In this document: piece by piece, positions 24,563 through 32,568 of the stretch
Position numbering within the stretch: position 1 is the first letter of the stretch
Layout: every line of letters begins with the position of its first letter
Assembly (NCBI GenBank): GCA_902494195.1
Contig: CABUSH010000005.1
Span: 1 to 64,000 of the forward strand
Length of the DNA stretch: 64,000 nt
Origin: an uncultured Collinsella sp.
GTDB taxonomy: Bacteria > Actinomycetota > Coriobacteriia > Coriobacteriales > Coriobacteriaceae
Direction: 5' to 3'
Made by a program: the position numbers and the translations under genes
Notes under the pieces: generated by a model
Database searches by the model: none
Seen by the model: only the letters and a program-made list of their open reading frames with translations
Told to the model about the DNA's origin: nothing

Positions 24563-25930
24563 ATGATCATTATCAAAAACGGCGCGCTCGTGACGCCCCA
24601 GGGGCTTCGCCGCGCCGACCTTGCCATGGAGGGCGACAAGATCGTGCGGATTGCCGTGGCGATTGAGCCGGGCGAGGACGATACCGTCGAGGACGCCACG
24701 GACTGTTGGGTGTTCCCCGGCTTTATCGACGGCCACACGCACATGCAGTGCTGGACCGGCATGGATTGGACAGCCGATAGCTTTGAGACCGGTACGCGCG
24801 CGGCTGCCTGCGGCGGTACGACGACCATCGTGGACTACGCGACGGCCGATCGCGGCGTGACCATGCCCGATGCCTTGGCCGAGTGGCATCGCCGCGCCGA
24901 CGGAACCTGCACGGCAAACTACGCTTTTCATATGGCACTCGCCGAGTGGAATGAACGCAACCGCGCCGATCTTTCGGCCATGCGCGAGGCGGGCGTGTCG
25001 TCGTTTAAGACCTACTTTGCCTATGATCATCTGCGCCTGGACGATGCCGAGACGCTCGAGGTGCTCGAGGAGCTCAAGCGTATTGGCGGCATACTGTGCG
25101 TGCATTGCGAGAACGGCACGTTGGTCAACGCGCTGCAGAAGCGCGTGTTTGAGCAGGGTATCCACGGGCCCGAGGGCCATGCGCTCAGCCGTCCGGACGT
25201 GTGTGAGGCCGAGGCCGTGAGCCGCCTGCTGTATCTGGCTCACTTGGCCGGGGACGCTCCGGTCAACGTGGTGCACCTTTCGACCAAGCTGGGGCTCGAG
25301 GCCATCCGTGCTGCCAAAGCGCGCGGGCAGAAGAATATCTATGTCGAGACCTGCCCTCAGTATCTGATGCTCGACGACACCTGCTATCTGGAGCAGGGCG
25401 AGGACGGCTTTGCGGGCGCCAAGTACGTGATGAGCCCGCCGCTGCGCCATGCCGGTGACCGTGCCGCGTTGCGCGAGGCGCTTGTGGCTGGCGAGATCGA
25501 TACTATTGCAACCGATCATTGCAGCTTTAACCTGCACGGGCAAAAGGACCGCGGGCGCGACGATTTCCGCGCGATTCCCAACGGCGGGCCCGGCGTGGAG
25601 CATCGTCCCGTCGCGATTGCCACGAGCTTTGAGGGCCAGCTGGGCCCCGAGGACCTCTGCCGCCTGATGAGCGAGAGCCCGGCGCGCGTTTTTGGCATGT
25701 ATCCGCGCAAGGGCTGTCTTGCCGAGGGCTCCGATGCCGACGTGTGCGTGTGGGATCCTTGCGCGCGTTGGACGATCAGCGCCGCGACGCAGCATCAGGC
25801 CGTGGACTACACGCCGCTCGAGGGCTTTGAGGCACATGGCCGCGCCAAGGCCGTGTTTGTGAACGGCGTGCTGGCGGCACGCGACGGCGAGCCTACCGGA
25901 GCCCAGCCCGGTCGCTACGTGCCCCGCTAG
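24563..25930 (+). CDS. hyuA: Dihydropyrimidinase/hydantoinase-type amidohydrolase
   Basis: The 455-residue protein has a binuclear metal site: DGHTH (H58, H60), the carbamylated-lysine motif SSFKTYFAY (K149), an HCENG motif, and a late metal Asp/His motif in TDHCSF. It matches the HyuA/HydA cyclic-amidase family, which opens hydantoin or dihydropyrimidine rings. In anaerobic uric-acid gene clusters this enzyme acts on a ring intermediate. The start follows AAGGAGCAATT, 9 bp after mocA. A 67-bp palindrome lies right after the stop, between this gene and convergent yqeC. Confidence 0.9.
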   Translation: MIIIKNGALVTPQGLRRADLAMEGDKIVRIAVAIEPGEDDTVEDATDCWVFPGFIDGHTHMQCWTGMDWTADSFETGTRAAACGGTTTIVDYATADRGVTMPDALAEWHRRADGTCTANYAFHMALAEWNERNRADLSAMREAGVSSFKTYFAYDHLRLDDAETLEVLEELKRIGGILCVHCENGTLVNALQKRVFEQGIHGPEGHALSRPDVCEAEAVSRLLYLAHLAGDAPVNVVHLSTKLGLEAIRAAKARGQKNIYVETCPQYLMLDDTCYLEQGEDGFAGAKYVMSPPLRHAGDRAALREALVAGEIDTIATDHCSFNLHGQKDRGRDDFRAIPNGGPGVEHRPVAIATSFEGQLGPEDLCRLMSESPARVFGMYPRKGCLAEGSDADVCVWDPCARWTISAATQHQAVDYTPLEGFEAHGRAKAVFVNGVLAARDGEPTGAQPGRYVPR

Positions 25931-25956
25931 CAGCAAAGATGCCGTGTCCCCTCCGC

Positions 25957-26023
25957 AGTTGCGGTGAAATACGGACTGTTTGCGGCCGTCAGGCGGCCAA
26001 ACAGTCCGTATTTCACCGCAACT
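25957..26023. repeat. 67-bp palindromic repeat, copy 1
   Basis: The arms are 26 bp and perfectly complementary, starting with AGTTGCGGTGAAATA. It sits between convergent hyuA and yqeC and could stop transcription from both sides. Two more copies of exactly 67 bp occur at 28742 and 47471. Confidence 0.9.
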
Positions 26024-26039
26024 GACGAGATGGGGCCGG

Positions 26040-26774
26040 CTACTTGAGGCTGGTGGCGATGAGGGGGCGGTTGAGGGCTGCCTCGAAGCGATCTGCCATC
26101 GTGGGGTCGCTGAGCGTGTCGACTTGGTTGAGCATGATGCGGGCATTGTTGAGGTTCAGCATCCGCATCTCGGCATTGAGCACCTGGGCGACGCGCTCGG
26201 GCGTGGCGATGTCGGTGAGCTCGCAGCCGCAACGCTCGCAAAAGAGCTCGGGGCGGTGGACGGCTTCGTTGATGGGCTTGCTGAGTCCCGAGGCGCCGAC
26301 GAGCCAGATGACGTTGGCCGTGCCGGAGGGAATTACCGGCTCCCAGGCGGCATGCGCCTTGAGCGGGAGTCGCTTGCTGCCATCTGCCTCGGCCAATACA
26401 TAGTCAAAGCGCTGCGCCAGCTCGTTGAGCGGCTCAACGGGGGCGGAGAGCTTGCCTGTCTCCGGGCCCAAAACACCCGCCTGGCAGATACTTCCGCGGT
26501 TCATGCCCGCGCATGCCTCGCAGGTGCAGCCGGGAACATGCAGGGCCCCCGGCTTCCAAGGCGCGGCGTCCAGGCGACGATTCGACCCGTCCCATGGTAC
26601 GCCGGCGACGGGAAACATGTGCGTGGTGGTACAGAGAAGCACCCTGCCGCCGGCGCGCATGAGCTCGAGACCCAACGCACGCAGCAATGTCGACTTGCCG
26701 CCACTGCCGATAATTGCGGTAATGCCCGGCTCGATCTTGAGCGCGGAGGCAAGGTTTCCGCTCGTCGTTTCCAT
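26040..26774 (-). CDS. yqeC: YqeC, selenium/molybdenum cofactor maturation protein
   Basis: The 244-residue protein has a P-loop (GSGGKST, residues 23-29) and two cysteine clusters (CTCEAC and CERCGCE) that could bind metal. This is the YqeC family, which co-occurs with YqeB and selenium-dependent molybdenum hydroxylases. It is divergent from yqeB and convergent with hyuA. Its start is close to a shared AT-rich region containing TATAAT on the plus strand (26788-26793) and TATTAT on the minus strand. The ribosome site is weak. The molecular step is not defined for the family. Confidence 0.88.
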   Translation of the reverse strand: METTSGNLASALKIEPGITAIIGSGGKSTLLRALGLELMRAGGRVLLCTTTHMFPVAGVPWDGSNRRLDAAPWKPGALHVPGCTCEACAGMNRGSICQAGVLGPETGKLSAPVEPLNELAQRFDYVLAEADGSKRLPLKAHAAWEPVIPSGTANVIWLVGASGLSKPINEAVHRPELFCERCGCELTDIATPERVAQVLNAEMRMLNLNNARIMLNQVDTLSDPTMADRFEAALNRPLIATSLK

Positions 26775-26787
26775 CTGTTCACCGCCG

Positions 26788-26793
26788 TATAAT
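26788..26793 (+). promoter_or_regulatory. -10 element upstream of yqeB
   Basis: A perfect TATAAT lies 84 bp before the yqeB start, in the divergent yqeC-yqeB region. The -35 is poor. The same AT-rich bases read TATTAT on the other strand and could serve yqeC. Confidence 0.4.
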
Positions 26794-26876
26794 ACTGTGA
26801 TAATAAATAATCATCAGAGTAGCGGTCGAACCGCTTTTGCTCTGCTCAAACCGTAGCACAGGGAGGTGCCCCGGGA

Positions 26877-27671
26877 ATGCTCGTTTATGTTCGCGGCGCC
26901 GGCGATATCGCCACGGGCGTCGCCGCTCGCTTGGTGCGCGCCGGCGTGTCGGTCGTTATGGCCGATATCGCGGTTCCCACGTGCATCCGCCGCACGATCA
27001 GTTTTTGCGAGGCCATTCGTCTGGGCGAGGTCGAGGTCGAGGGTATTCGCGCTCGCTTGGCACAGACGCCGGCAGAGGCACTTGCGATTACCGAGGCCGG
27101 AGACGTCGCCGTTGTGGTGGACCCCCAGGCCAAGATGCTCGGCGAGCTGAAACCCGCTGCCGTGGTCGACGCGATTCTGGCTAAGCGCAACTTGGGCACC
27201 ACGCGCGACATGGCGCCTGCCGTCATCGCCGTGGGGCCGGGCTTTACCGCGCCGGTTGACTGCGATGCCGTGGTCGAGACCATGCGCGGGCATTTTCTCG
27301 GCCGTGTCATTACCCAAGGTTCGCCCCAGCCCAACACGGGCGTGCCAGGCATTATCGCCGGCTATGGTAAAGAGCGCGTTATCCACAGCCCCGCCGCCGG
27401 CGTGTTTCGGTCCGACCGCGCAATCGGCGACATCGTGAGCGCCGGAGACGTGATTGGCTATGCGGGCGATACGCCCATGTGCACGCAGATCGATGGCTGT
27501 CTGCGCGGGCTTTTGGCGAACGGCGTGCAGGTGACTGAGGGCTTTAAATGCGCCGATGTCGATCCGCGCGGCGATGCCAGCTATATCAACTACATTTCGG
27601 ACAAGGCGACGTCGGTCGGCGGCGGCGTGCTCGAGGCACTCGCTATGCTCACCGGTGTATTCCAGGGATAG
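26877..27671 (+). CDS. yqeB: YqeB, selenium-dependent molybdenum cofactor protein
   Basis: The 264-residue protein begins with a Rossmann-like GAGDIATGVAARL motif and carries the GxGFTAP and TxGxPxPNTG signatures of the YqeB/EF2563 family. That family is required to activate selenium-dependent molybdenum hydroxylases. The ATG at 26877 follows GGAGGTG. It lies 9 bp before xdhC, so the two are co-transcribed. Together with yqeC and the MocA homologue it implies that the organism makes a labile-selenium xanthine/purine hydroxylase, presumably encoded elsewhere. Confidence 0.9.
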   Translation: MLVYVRGAGDIATGVAARLVRAGVSVVMADIAVPTCIRRTISFCEAIRLGEVEVEGIRARLAQTPAEALAITEAGDVAVVVDPQAKMLGELKPAAVVDAILAKRNLGTTRDMAPAVIAVGPGFTAPVDCDAVVETMRGHFLGRVITQGSPQPNTGVPGIIAGYGKERVIHSPAAGVFRSDRAIGDIVSAGDVIGYAGDTPMCTQIDGCLRGLLANGVQVTEGFKCADVDPRGDASYINYISDKATSVGGGVLEALAMLTGVFQG

Positions 27672-27680
27672 GAAATTGCA

Positions 27681-28724
27681 ATGGAAAAGCTCGATGTGGT
27701 GAATGCTGCGCTTGGCGCTCTGAAGGCCGGTAAGACGTGCGAGTTGGTGGTAGTTGCCGGCACGGCAGGGTCGTCACCGCGCGGTGTGGGCGCATGGATG
27801 GCCGTCTTTGCCGATGGCAGCCAGGCGGGCACCATCGGCGGCGGCAAGATTGAGCTCTTTGCGCTGGACGAGGCGCGCGAGCTCCTGAGCGCGGGTCAGT
27901 CGCGTCTGGTCCGCTACACCATGGGCGGCGAGAACTCCGATACCGGCATGATCTGCGGCGGAGCCATCTGCCTGTGCTACCTGCATCTGGATGCGACCCA
28001 GGCACCGTTGTTCCAGGAAATTGCCGACGTCTTGGCCTTTCGGCGCATCGGCGACTTCGTCATCGACTTTGAGCCGTTTGTCGTAAGCGCGCTCGAGGGC
28101 GATGTGGCCGAGTACCATGGCGAGGAATCGCGCCGCACCATTGCGGGCTGTCCCGGGCTTTCGCTGGTGGAGGAGGGGAGTAAGGTCACCTACACCAACG
28201 CGGCCTCCGAGATTCCCCCGGCGCACATCGAGACGCTCTGCCCCGAGGGCCTGACTTATATCTTTGGCTGCGGCCACGTGGGCGCTGCGACGGCGCGCGT
28301 GCTCACGGCGGCGGGCTTTGCCGTCGTGGCGTGCGATGACCGCCCCGGCACGCTGACCCCCGATTGGGTGCCCGGCGTCTACGACCGTCGTCTGGTCGAC
28401 TACAAGAACCTGAGCGAGCTGTGTCCCATCGGCCCGCGCGACCTGGTGGTCGCCGCCACGGCGGGTCACAAGTCCGATATCGACGTGGTGATTCAGGCCA
28501 TGCGCGCCAAGCCCGCCTATCTGGGCTGCTTAGGCTCGCGCCGCAAGACGGCCTTTGTGCGCGCCCGCCTGGAGCAGGAGGGCTTTACGCAGGAGCGGAT
28601 CGACGAGCTGCACCTGCCGATCGGCGTTGCCATTCAGGCCGAGGACCCCGAGGAGATCGCCATCTCCATAGCCGCCGAGATGATCCACCTGCGCCGCACC
28701 AAGCTCGTCCCCCGCAAGCGCTAA
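27681..28724 (+). CDS. xdhC: XdhC/CoxI-family hydroxylase maturation factor
   Basis: The 347-residue protein starts with an XdhC_CoxI domain (TAGSSPRGVGAWM, GTIGGGKIE). It ends with a Rossmann domain beginning IFGCGHVG near residue 195. XdhC proteins bind the molybdenum cofactor and insert or sulfurate/selenate it in xanthine-dehydrogenase-type enzymes. Its position 9 bp after yqeB, in a purine cluster, supports action on a selenium-containing purine hydroxylase. A 67-bp palindrome lies 17 bp after the stop, marking the end of the cluster before the ribosomal operon. Confidence 0.9.
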   Translation: MEKLDVVNAALGALKAGKTCELVVVAGTAGSSPRGVGAWMAVFADGSQAGTIGGGKIELFALDEARELLSAGQSRLVRYTMGGENSDTGMICGGAICLCYLHLDATQAPLFQEIADVLAFRRIGDFVIDFEPFVVSALEGDVAEYHGEESRRTIAGCPGLSLVEEGSKVTYTNAASEIPPAHIETLCPEGLTYIFGCGHVGAATARVLTAAGFAVVACDDRPGTLTPDWVPGVYDRRLVDYKNLSELCPIGPRDLVVAATAGHKSDIDVVIQAMRAKPAYLGCLGSRRKTAFVRARLEQEGFTQERIDELHLPIGVAIQAEDPEEIAISIAAEMIHLRRTKLVPRKR

Positions 28725-28741
28725 TCGCATCCCCACCAATA

Positions 28742-28808
28742 AGTTGCGGTGAAATACGGATTGTTTAAGCCTGTTAGGCCGCCCAACAGTCCCTATTTCA
28801 CCGCAACT
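28742..28808. repeat. 67-bp palindromic repeat, copy 2
   Basis: Termini as in copy 1 (AGTTGCGGTGAAATA and its complement); the 24-bp arms carry two mismatches. It lies just after xdhC and before the ribosomal operon promoter region. Confidence 0.88.
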
Positions 28809-28870
28809 GCTTTTTGGGGATCACTATGTGCGGGGGAGTTGTGGAGTTGTGCAGGCAGACGAGGTTTTTC

Positions 28871-28899
28871 TGGAAATACGCTCCCGATGCGCGTATAGT
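28871..28899 (+). promoter_or_regulatory. Candidate promoter of the rplE operon
   Basis: TGGAAA, 17 bp, then TATAGT. It lies 138 bp before rplE, in the 312-bp gap left by the missing upstream half of the ribosomal cluster. The rest of the gap holds the palindrome and no gene. Confidence 0.4.
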
Positions 28900-29036
28900 A
28901 CCGATTGTTTTGTCGGCTCCTGCTGCGTCGAGTCCAAACCGCAAAATGCCATGAGCGGCGCGGATGCAGCCAGGAGGCACGAGGACAACCCATCGTGGCC
29001 ACGCCCCGTGCTTAAAACCCCAAGAAGGAGTGAACA

Positions 29037-29594
29037 ATGGCAGAAGAGAAGTATGTGCCGCGTCTGAAGACCAAGTACAACAACGAGGTCAAGCAGCAGC
29101 TTCAGGACAAGTTCCAGTACGAGAACGTCATGATGATCCCCAAGTTTGAGAAGATCGTCGTGAACATGGGTGTCGGCGAGGCCGCTACCGATTCCAAGGC
29201 CATCGACGGTGCCGTGCGCGACCTGCGCGCCATCACCGGCCAGCAGCCGATGATCACCCGTGCCCGCAAGTCCATCGCTACCTTCCGCCTGCGCGCTGGT
29301 ATGCCGATCGGCTGCAAGGTTACCCTGCGTGGCGACCGTATGTGGGAGTTCTTCGATCGTCTGACCTCCGTCGCGATTCCCCGTATCCGCGACTTCCGCG
29401 GCATCTCCGCCAAGAGCTTCGACGGCCGTGGTAACTTCTCCATGGGCGTCACCGAGCAGCTCATCTTCCCCGAGATCGACTTCGATTCCGTCGATCACCA
29501 GCGTGGTATGGACATCACTTTCGTGACCACCGCCAATACCGATGAGGAGGCCAAGGCCCTTCTGGACGCCTTCGGTTTCCCGTTCAAGAAATAG
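29037..29594 (+). CDS. rplE: Ribosomal protein L5
   Basis: The 185-residue protein fits L5 of the 50S central protuberance, which contacts 5S rRNA. The conserved KIVVNMGVGEA opening, the QQPMITRARKSIATFRLR block and a GIDITFVTT-like end (GMDITFVTTA) are seen. The ATG follows AAGGAG. In most bacteria rplX lies directly upstream; here rplE is the first ribosomal gene, after a palindrome and the purine cluster, so the S10-spc array is broken at this point. Confidence 0.97.
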   Translation: MAEEKYVPRLKTKYNNEVKQQLQDKFQYENVMMIPKFEKIVVNMGVGEAATDSKAIDGAVRDLRAITGQQPMITRARKSIATFRLRAGMPIGCKVTLRGDRMWEFFDRLTSVAIPRIRDFRGISAKSFDGRGNFSMGVTEQLIFPEIDFDSVDHQRGMDITFVTTANTDEEAKALLDAFGFPFKK

Positions 29595-29673
29595 GTTCAC
29601 CTGCCCTATAAGCGCCGTTCCCACAAGGGGGCGGCGCTTGGGGCGAACAATACTCTATGTGAGGAGGATATAA

Positions 29674-29859
29674 GTGGCTAAGACATCGATGATCGTCAAG
29701 TGCAATCGCAAGCAGAAGTTCTCTACTCGTGAGTACACGCGCTGCCAGCGCTGCGGCCGTCCGCACTCTGTGTACCGCAAGTTCGGCCTGTGCCGTGTCT
29801 GCTTCCGCGAGCTTGCACTCAAGGGCGAGCTTCCCGGCGTTAAGAAGGCCAGCTGGTAA
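29674..29859 (+). CDS. rpsZ: Ribosomal protein S14, zinc-binding type Z
   Basis: The 61-residue S14 has paired cysteines (CQRC and CRVC) that form a zinc ribbon, the short C+ form. It starts at GTG behind GGAGG. It occupies the usual rpsN place between rplE and rpsH and assembles into the 30S head. The zinc-free long form is not present here. Confidence 0.96.
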   Translation: MAKTSMIVKCNRKQKFSTREYTRCQRCGRPHSVYRKFGLCRVCFRELALKGELPGVKKASW

Positions 29860-29978
29860 GTCACTACCAGCGTTTCAAGCATCCGTTTGGAACAGGGAAA
29901 ACGCGCTAGTTAGGCTTTGCCGTTAAGGGCGGCGAAGAACCAAGAGCACGTGTTCATCAAGAACGAAGGAGAATCTGT

Positions 29979-30377
29979 ATGAACCTTACAGACCCGATCG
30001 CAGATATGCTTACGCGCATCCGTAACGCTAACTCTGTGAACAAGGCCACGGTCTCCATGCCGAGCAGCAAGAAGCTCGTCGAGATCGCTCGTGTTCTGCA
30101 CGAGGAGGGCTACATCGAGGGCTACGATGTCGAGGACACCGTTCCCCAGAAGACTCTGCACATCACGCTTAAGTATGGTCCCAAGAAGGCTAAGGTCATC
30201 AACGGCATCCGCCGCATTTCCAAGCCGGGCCTGCGTAAGTACACCGGCGTTGCCGACATGCCCCGCGTCCGTGGTGGCCTTGGTACCGCCATTATTTCCA
30301 CCAGCCATGGCGTCATGACCGACCGCGATGCTCGCAAGCACAACGTCGGCGGCGAGATCATCGCTTACGTCTGGTAA
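29979..30377 (+). CDS. rpsH: Ribosomal protein S8
   Basis: 132 residues, beginning MNLTDPIADMLTRIRNA and ending GGEIIAYVW, the standard S8 pattern. S8 binds 16S helix 21, and in many bacteria it represses the spc operon by binding its mRNA near rplE. The ATG follows GAAGGAG. The gene lies 119 bp after rpsZ, the widest gap in this part of the operon. Confidence 0.97.
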   Translation: MNLTDPIADMLTRIRNANSVNKATVSMPSSKKLVEIARVLHEEGYIEGYDVEDTVPQKTLHITLKYGPKKAKVINGIRRISKPGLRKYTGVADMPRVRGGLGTAIISTSHGVMTDRDARKHNVGGEIIAYVW

Positions 30378-30410
30378 TTTGCTCGGTAGGTAGAAGGAAA
30401 GGAGATCACC

Positions 30411-30947
30411 GTGTCTCGTATCGGTAATAAGCCTGTCCAGATTCCCGCCGGAGTCGAAGTGGCAGTCAACGGCAACAACGTTGTCGTCAAGGGCCCCAAG
30501 GGCCAGCTCGAGCTCGATGTCTTTGAGAAGCTCGCTATCAACGTCGAGGACAACGTCCTCACCGTTTCCCGTCCCGACGACGAGCGTGAGACCCGTGCCC
30601 GCCACGGCCTCACCCGCGCCCTCATCCACAACATGGTTGTTGGCGTTTCCGAGGGCTTCGAGAAGAAGCTCGAGCTCGCCGGCGTCGGTTACCGCGTGCA
30701 GCAGAAGGGCAAGAACCTCGAGTTCTCCCTGGGCTTCTCGCACCCCGTGATCGTCGAGGCTCCCGAGGGCATCACCTTCGAGGTTCCCGACAACACCCAC
30801 GTGAACGTCAAGGGTATCAACAAGCAGCAGGTCGGTCAGATCGCCGCTGAGATCCGCGGCCATCGTCCTCCCGAGCCTTACAAGGGCAAGGGTATCCACT
30901 ACGTTGGCGAGCACATCCGCCGCAAGCTGGGTAAGGCCGCCAAGTAG
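30411..30947 (+). CDS. rplF: Ribosomal protein L6
   Basis: 178 residues from a GTG start behind AAAGGAG. The opening MSRIGNKPVQIPAGV and the terminal GKGIHYVGEHIRRK are L6 hallmarks. L6 sits near the GTPase-associated centre of the 50S subunit. Spacing to rpsH (33 bp) and rplR is that of a continuous operon. Confidence 0.97.
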   Translation: MSRIGNKPVQIPAGVEVAVNGNNVVVKGPKGQLELDVFEKLAINVEDNVLTVSRPDDERETRARHGLTRALIHNMVVGVSEGFEKKLELAGVGYRVQQKGKNLEFSLGFSHPVIVEAPEGITFEVPDNTHVNVKGINKQQVGQIAAEIRGHRPPEPYKGKGIHYVGEHIRRKLGKAAK

Positions 30948-31022
30948 TCGTAACCGACTCACTCGCATAAGACCAGCACCCCGTCAGGTGCTGGCAAGAT
31001 CAACCTTTTTAGGAGTTTACGT

Positions 31023-31391
31023 ATGAACAAGCATAAGGCGAAGCTGGAAGGCCTCAAGCGTCGTCAGCGTCGTGTTCGCGGCAAGGTCTCGGGTACCGCC
31101 GAGCGTCCGCGTCTTCGCGTGACCCGTACTAACGCCAACATCTATGCCCAGATCATCGACGACAGCAAGGGCTCCAGCCTGACGCTCGTCTCCGCCTCGA
31201 CCCTCGAGGCCGAGTTTAAGGGCACCCACACCTCGAACAAGGAGGCTGCGGAGAAGGTCGGTCAGCTCGTTGGCAAGCGCGCCATCGAGGCCGGCATCAC
31301 CAAGGTCGCCTTCGATCGTGGTGGCCGTATCTACCATGGCCGCGTCAAGGCCCTCGCCGACGGTGCTCGTGCCGCCGGTCTCGAGTTCTAG
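31023..31391 (+). CDS. rplR: Ribosomal protein L18
   Basis: 122 residues with the L18 blocks RPRLRVTRTNANIYAQIIDD and the C-terminal DRGGRIYHGRVKALADGAR. L18 binds 5S rRNA together with L5, whose gene opens this operon. The ATG follows TTAGGAG. The N-terminus is basic, as usual. Confidence 0.97.
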   Translation: MNKHKAKLEGLKRRQRRVRGKVSGTAERPRLRVTRTNANIYAQIIDDSKGSSLTLVSASTLEAEFKGTHTSNKEAAEKVGQLVGKRAIEAGITKVAFDRGGRIYHGRVKALADGARAAGLEF

Positions 31392-31405
31392 GAGGTATGT
31401 AGCAC

Positions 31406-31930
31406 ATGGCTCGTAATCAGAAGCAGCAGCGCGAGGCCTCCGAGTTCGAGGAGCGCGTCGTTTACATCAACCGCGTGTCGAAGACCGTCAAGGGTGGTCG
31501 TCGCATGAGCCTCGTCGCTCTCGTCGTCGTTGGCGACGGCAAGGGTAACGTCGGCGTTGGCATGGGCAAGTCCGCTGAGGTGCCCCTGGCCATCTCCAAG
31601 GCGTCTCTCGATGCCAAGAAGAACATGTTCCACGTGCCGGTGACCGATCAGGGCACCATCCCGCACGAGGTTCTCGGTCACTTTGGTGCCGGCCGCATCA
31701 TCATCAAGCCCGCTGTCGAGGGTACCGGCGTTATCGCCGGCGGCGCTGTGCGTCCCCTCTTCGAGCTTGCTGGCATCAAGAACGTCCTGTCCAAGTCCCT
31801 CGGTACCGACAACGGCCTTAACATCATCAAGGCTGCCGTCGAGGGCCTCAAGGAGCTCTCCAGCCCTGAGGACGTCGCGGCTCGCCGTGGCCTGACGGTC
31901 TCCGAGATGTTCGTCGGTAAGGAGAACTAA
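31406..31930 (+). CDS. rpsE: Ribosomal protein S5
   Basis: 174 residues. The double-stranded-RNA-binding-like N domain (EERVVYINRVSKTVKGGRR) and the GVIAGGAVRPLFELAG motif are typical of S5, a 30S accuracy protein near the mRNA entry. It starts 14 bp after rplR behind GGAGG and ends 2 bp before rpmD. Confidence 0.97.
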   Translation: MARNQKQQREASEFEERVVYINRVSKTVKGGRRMSLVALVVVGDGKGNVGVGMGKSAEVPLAISKASLDAKKNMFHVPVTDQGTIPHEVLGHFGAGRIIIKPAVEGTGVIAGGAVRPLFELAGIKNVLSKSLGTDNGLNIIKAAVEGLKELSSPEDVAARRGLTVSEMFVGKEN

Positions 31931-31932
31931 GC

Positions 31933-32115
31933 ATGGCTGACACCATCAAGATCAAGCAGGTCCGCAGCACCAACGGTTGCAAGCAGGACCAGGTCCGTAC
32001 TGTCCGTGCCCTCGGTCTCCACAGGATCCGCGAGGTTCGCGAGATTGCTGACAACGAGTCCGTCCGCGGCATGATCTTCAAGGTCAAGCACCTTGTCGAG
32101 ATTGTAGAGGAGTAG
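31933..32115 (+). CDS. rpmD: Ribosomal protein L30
   Basis: 60 residues, the normal bacterial length. The TIKIKQVRSTNGCK opening and the LGLHRIREV motif identify L30. It starts 2 bp after the S5 stop and ends 3 bp before rplO, so the three are translationally coupled. Confidence 0.96.
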   Translation: MADTIKIKQVRSTNGCKQDQVRTVRALGLHRIREVREIADNESVRGMIFKVKHLVEIVEE

Positions 32116-32118
32116 CAA

Positions 32119-32568
32119 ATGCAGCTTCACGATCTTACTCCCGCGCCCGGTTCCACCAAGAACCGCAAGCGCGTCGGCCGTGGCAATTCTTCGGGTCACG
32201 GCACCACTTCTGGCCGCGGCCAGAAGGGCCAGGGTTCCCGCTCTGGTGGCACCAAGGGTGCCGGCTTCGAGGGTGGCCAGACTCCGCTGGCTATGCGCCT
32301 GCCCAAGCTTCCGGGCTTCCGCAACCCCCGTCGTATCGAGTACACCGCTGTCAACGTCGAGCGTCTCGAGCGTAAGTTCGAGGACGGCGCTGTGATCGAC
32401 GGTGCTGCTCTTAAGGCCGCTCGCATCACCAAGAGCGAGTTCGAGCCCGTCAAGGTGCTCGGTAATGGTGAGCTCACCAAGAAGTTCACGGTCAAGGTCG
32501 ACAAGGTCAGCGCTTCTGCGCAGGCCAAGATCGAGGCCGCCGGCGGAAAGGTCGAGCTGCCGTGCTAA
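32119..32568 (+). CDS. rplO: Ribosomal protein L15
   Basis: 149 residues. The Gly/Arg-rich N-terminus (KRVGRGNSSGHGTTSGRG) threads into 23S rRNA, followed by the FEGGQTPLAMRLPK block, both standard for L15. The stop overlaps the secY start region by 7 bp, linking ribosome and translocon gene expression as in many bacteria. Confidence 0.97.
   Translation: MQLHDLTPAPGSTKNRKRVGRGNSSGHGTTSGRGQKGQGSRSGGTKGAGFEGGQTPLAMRLPKLPGFRNPRRIEYTAVNVERLERKFEDGAVIDGAALKAARITKSEFEPVKVLGNGELTKKFTVKVDKVSASAQAKIEAAGGKVELPC

Noticed and set aside
22517..26146. Open frame of 1209 codons on the minus strand across ygeW, mocA and hyuA
   Set aside because: It runs antisense through three clearly conserved genes. Long antisense frames arise in GC-rich DNA from third-position bias; the product is low complexity and has no domain.
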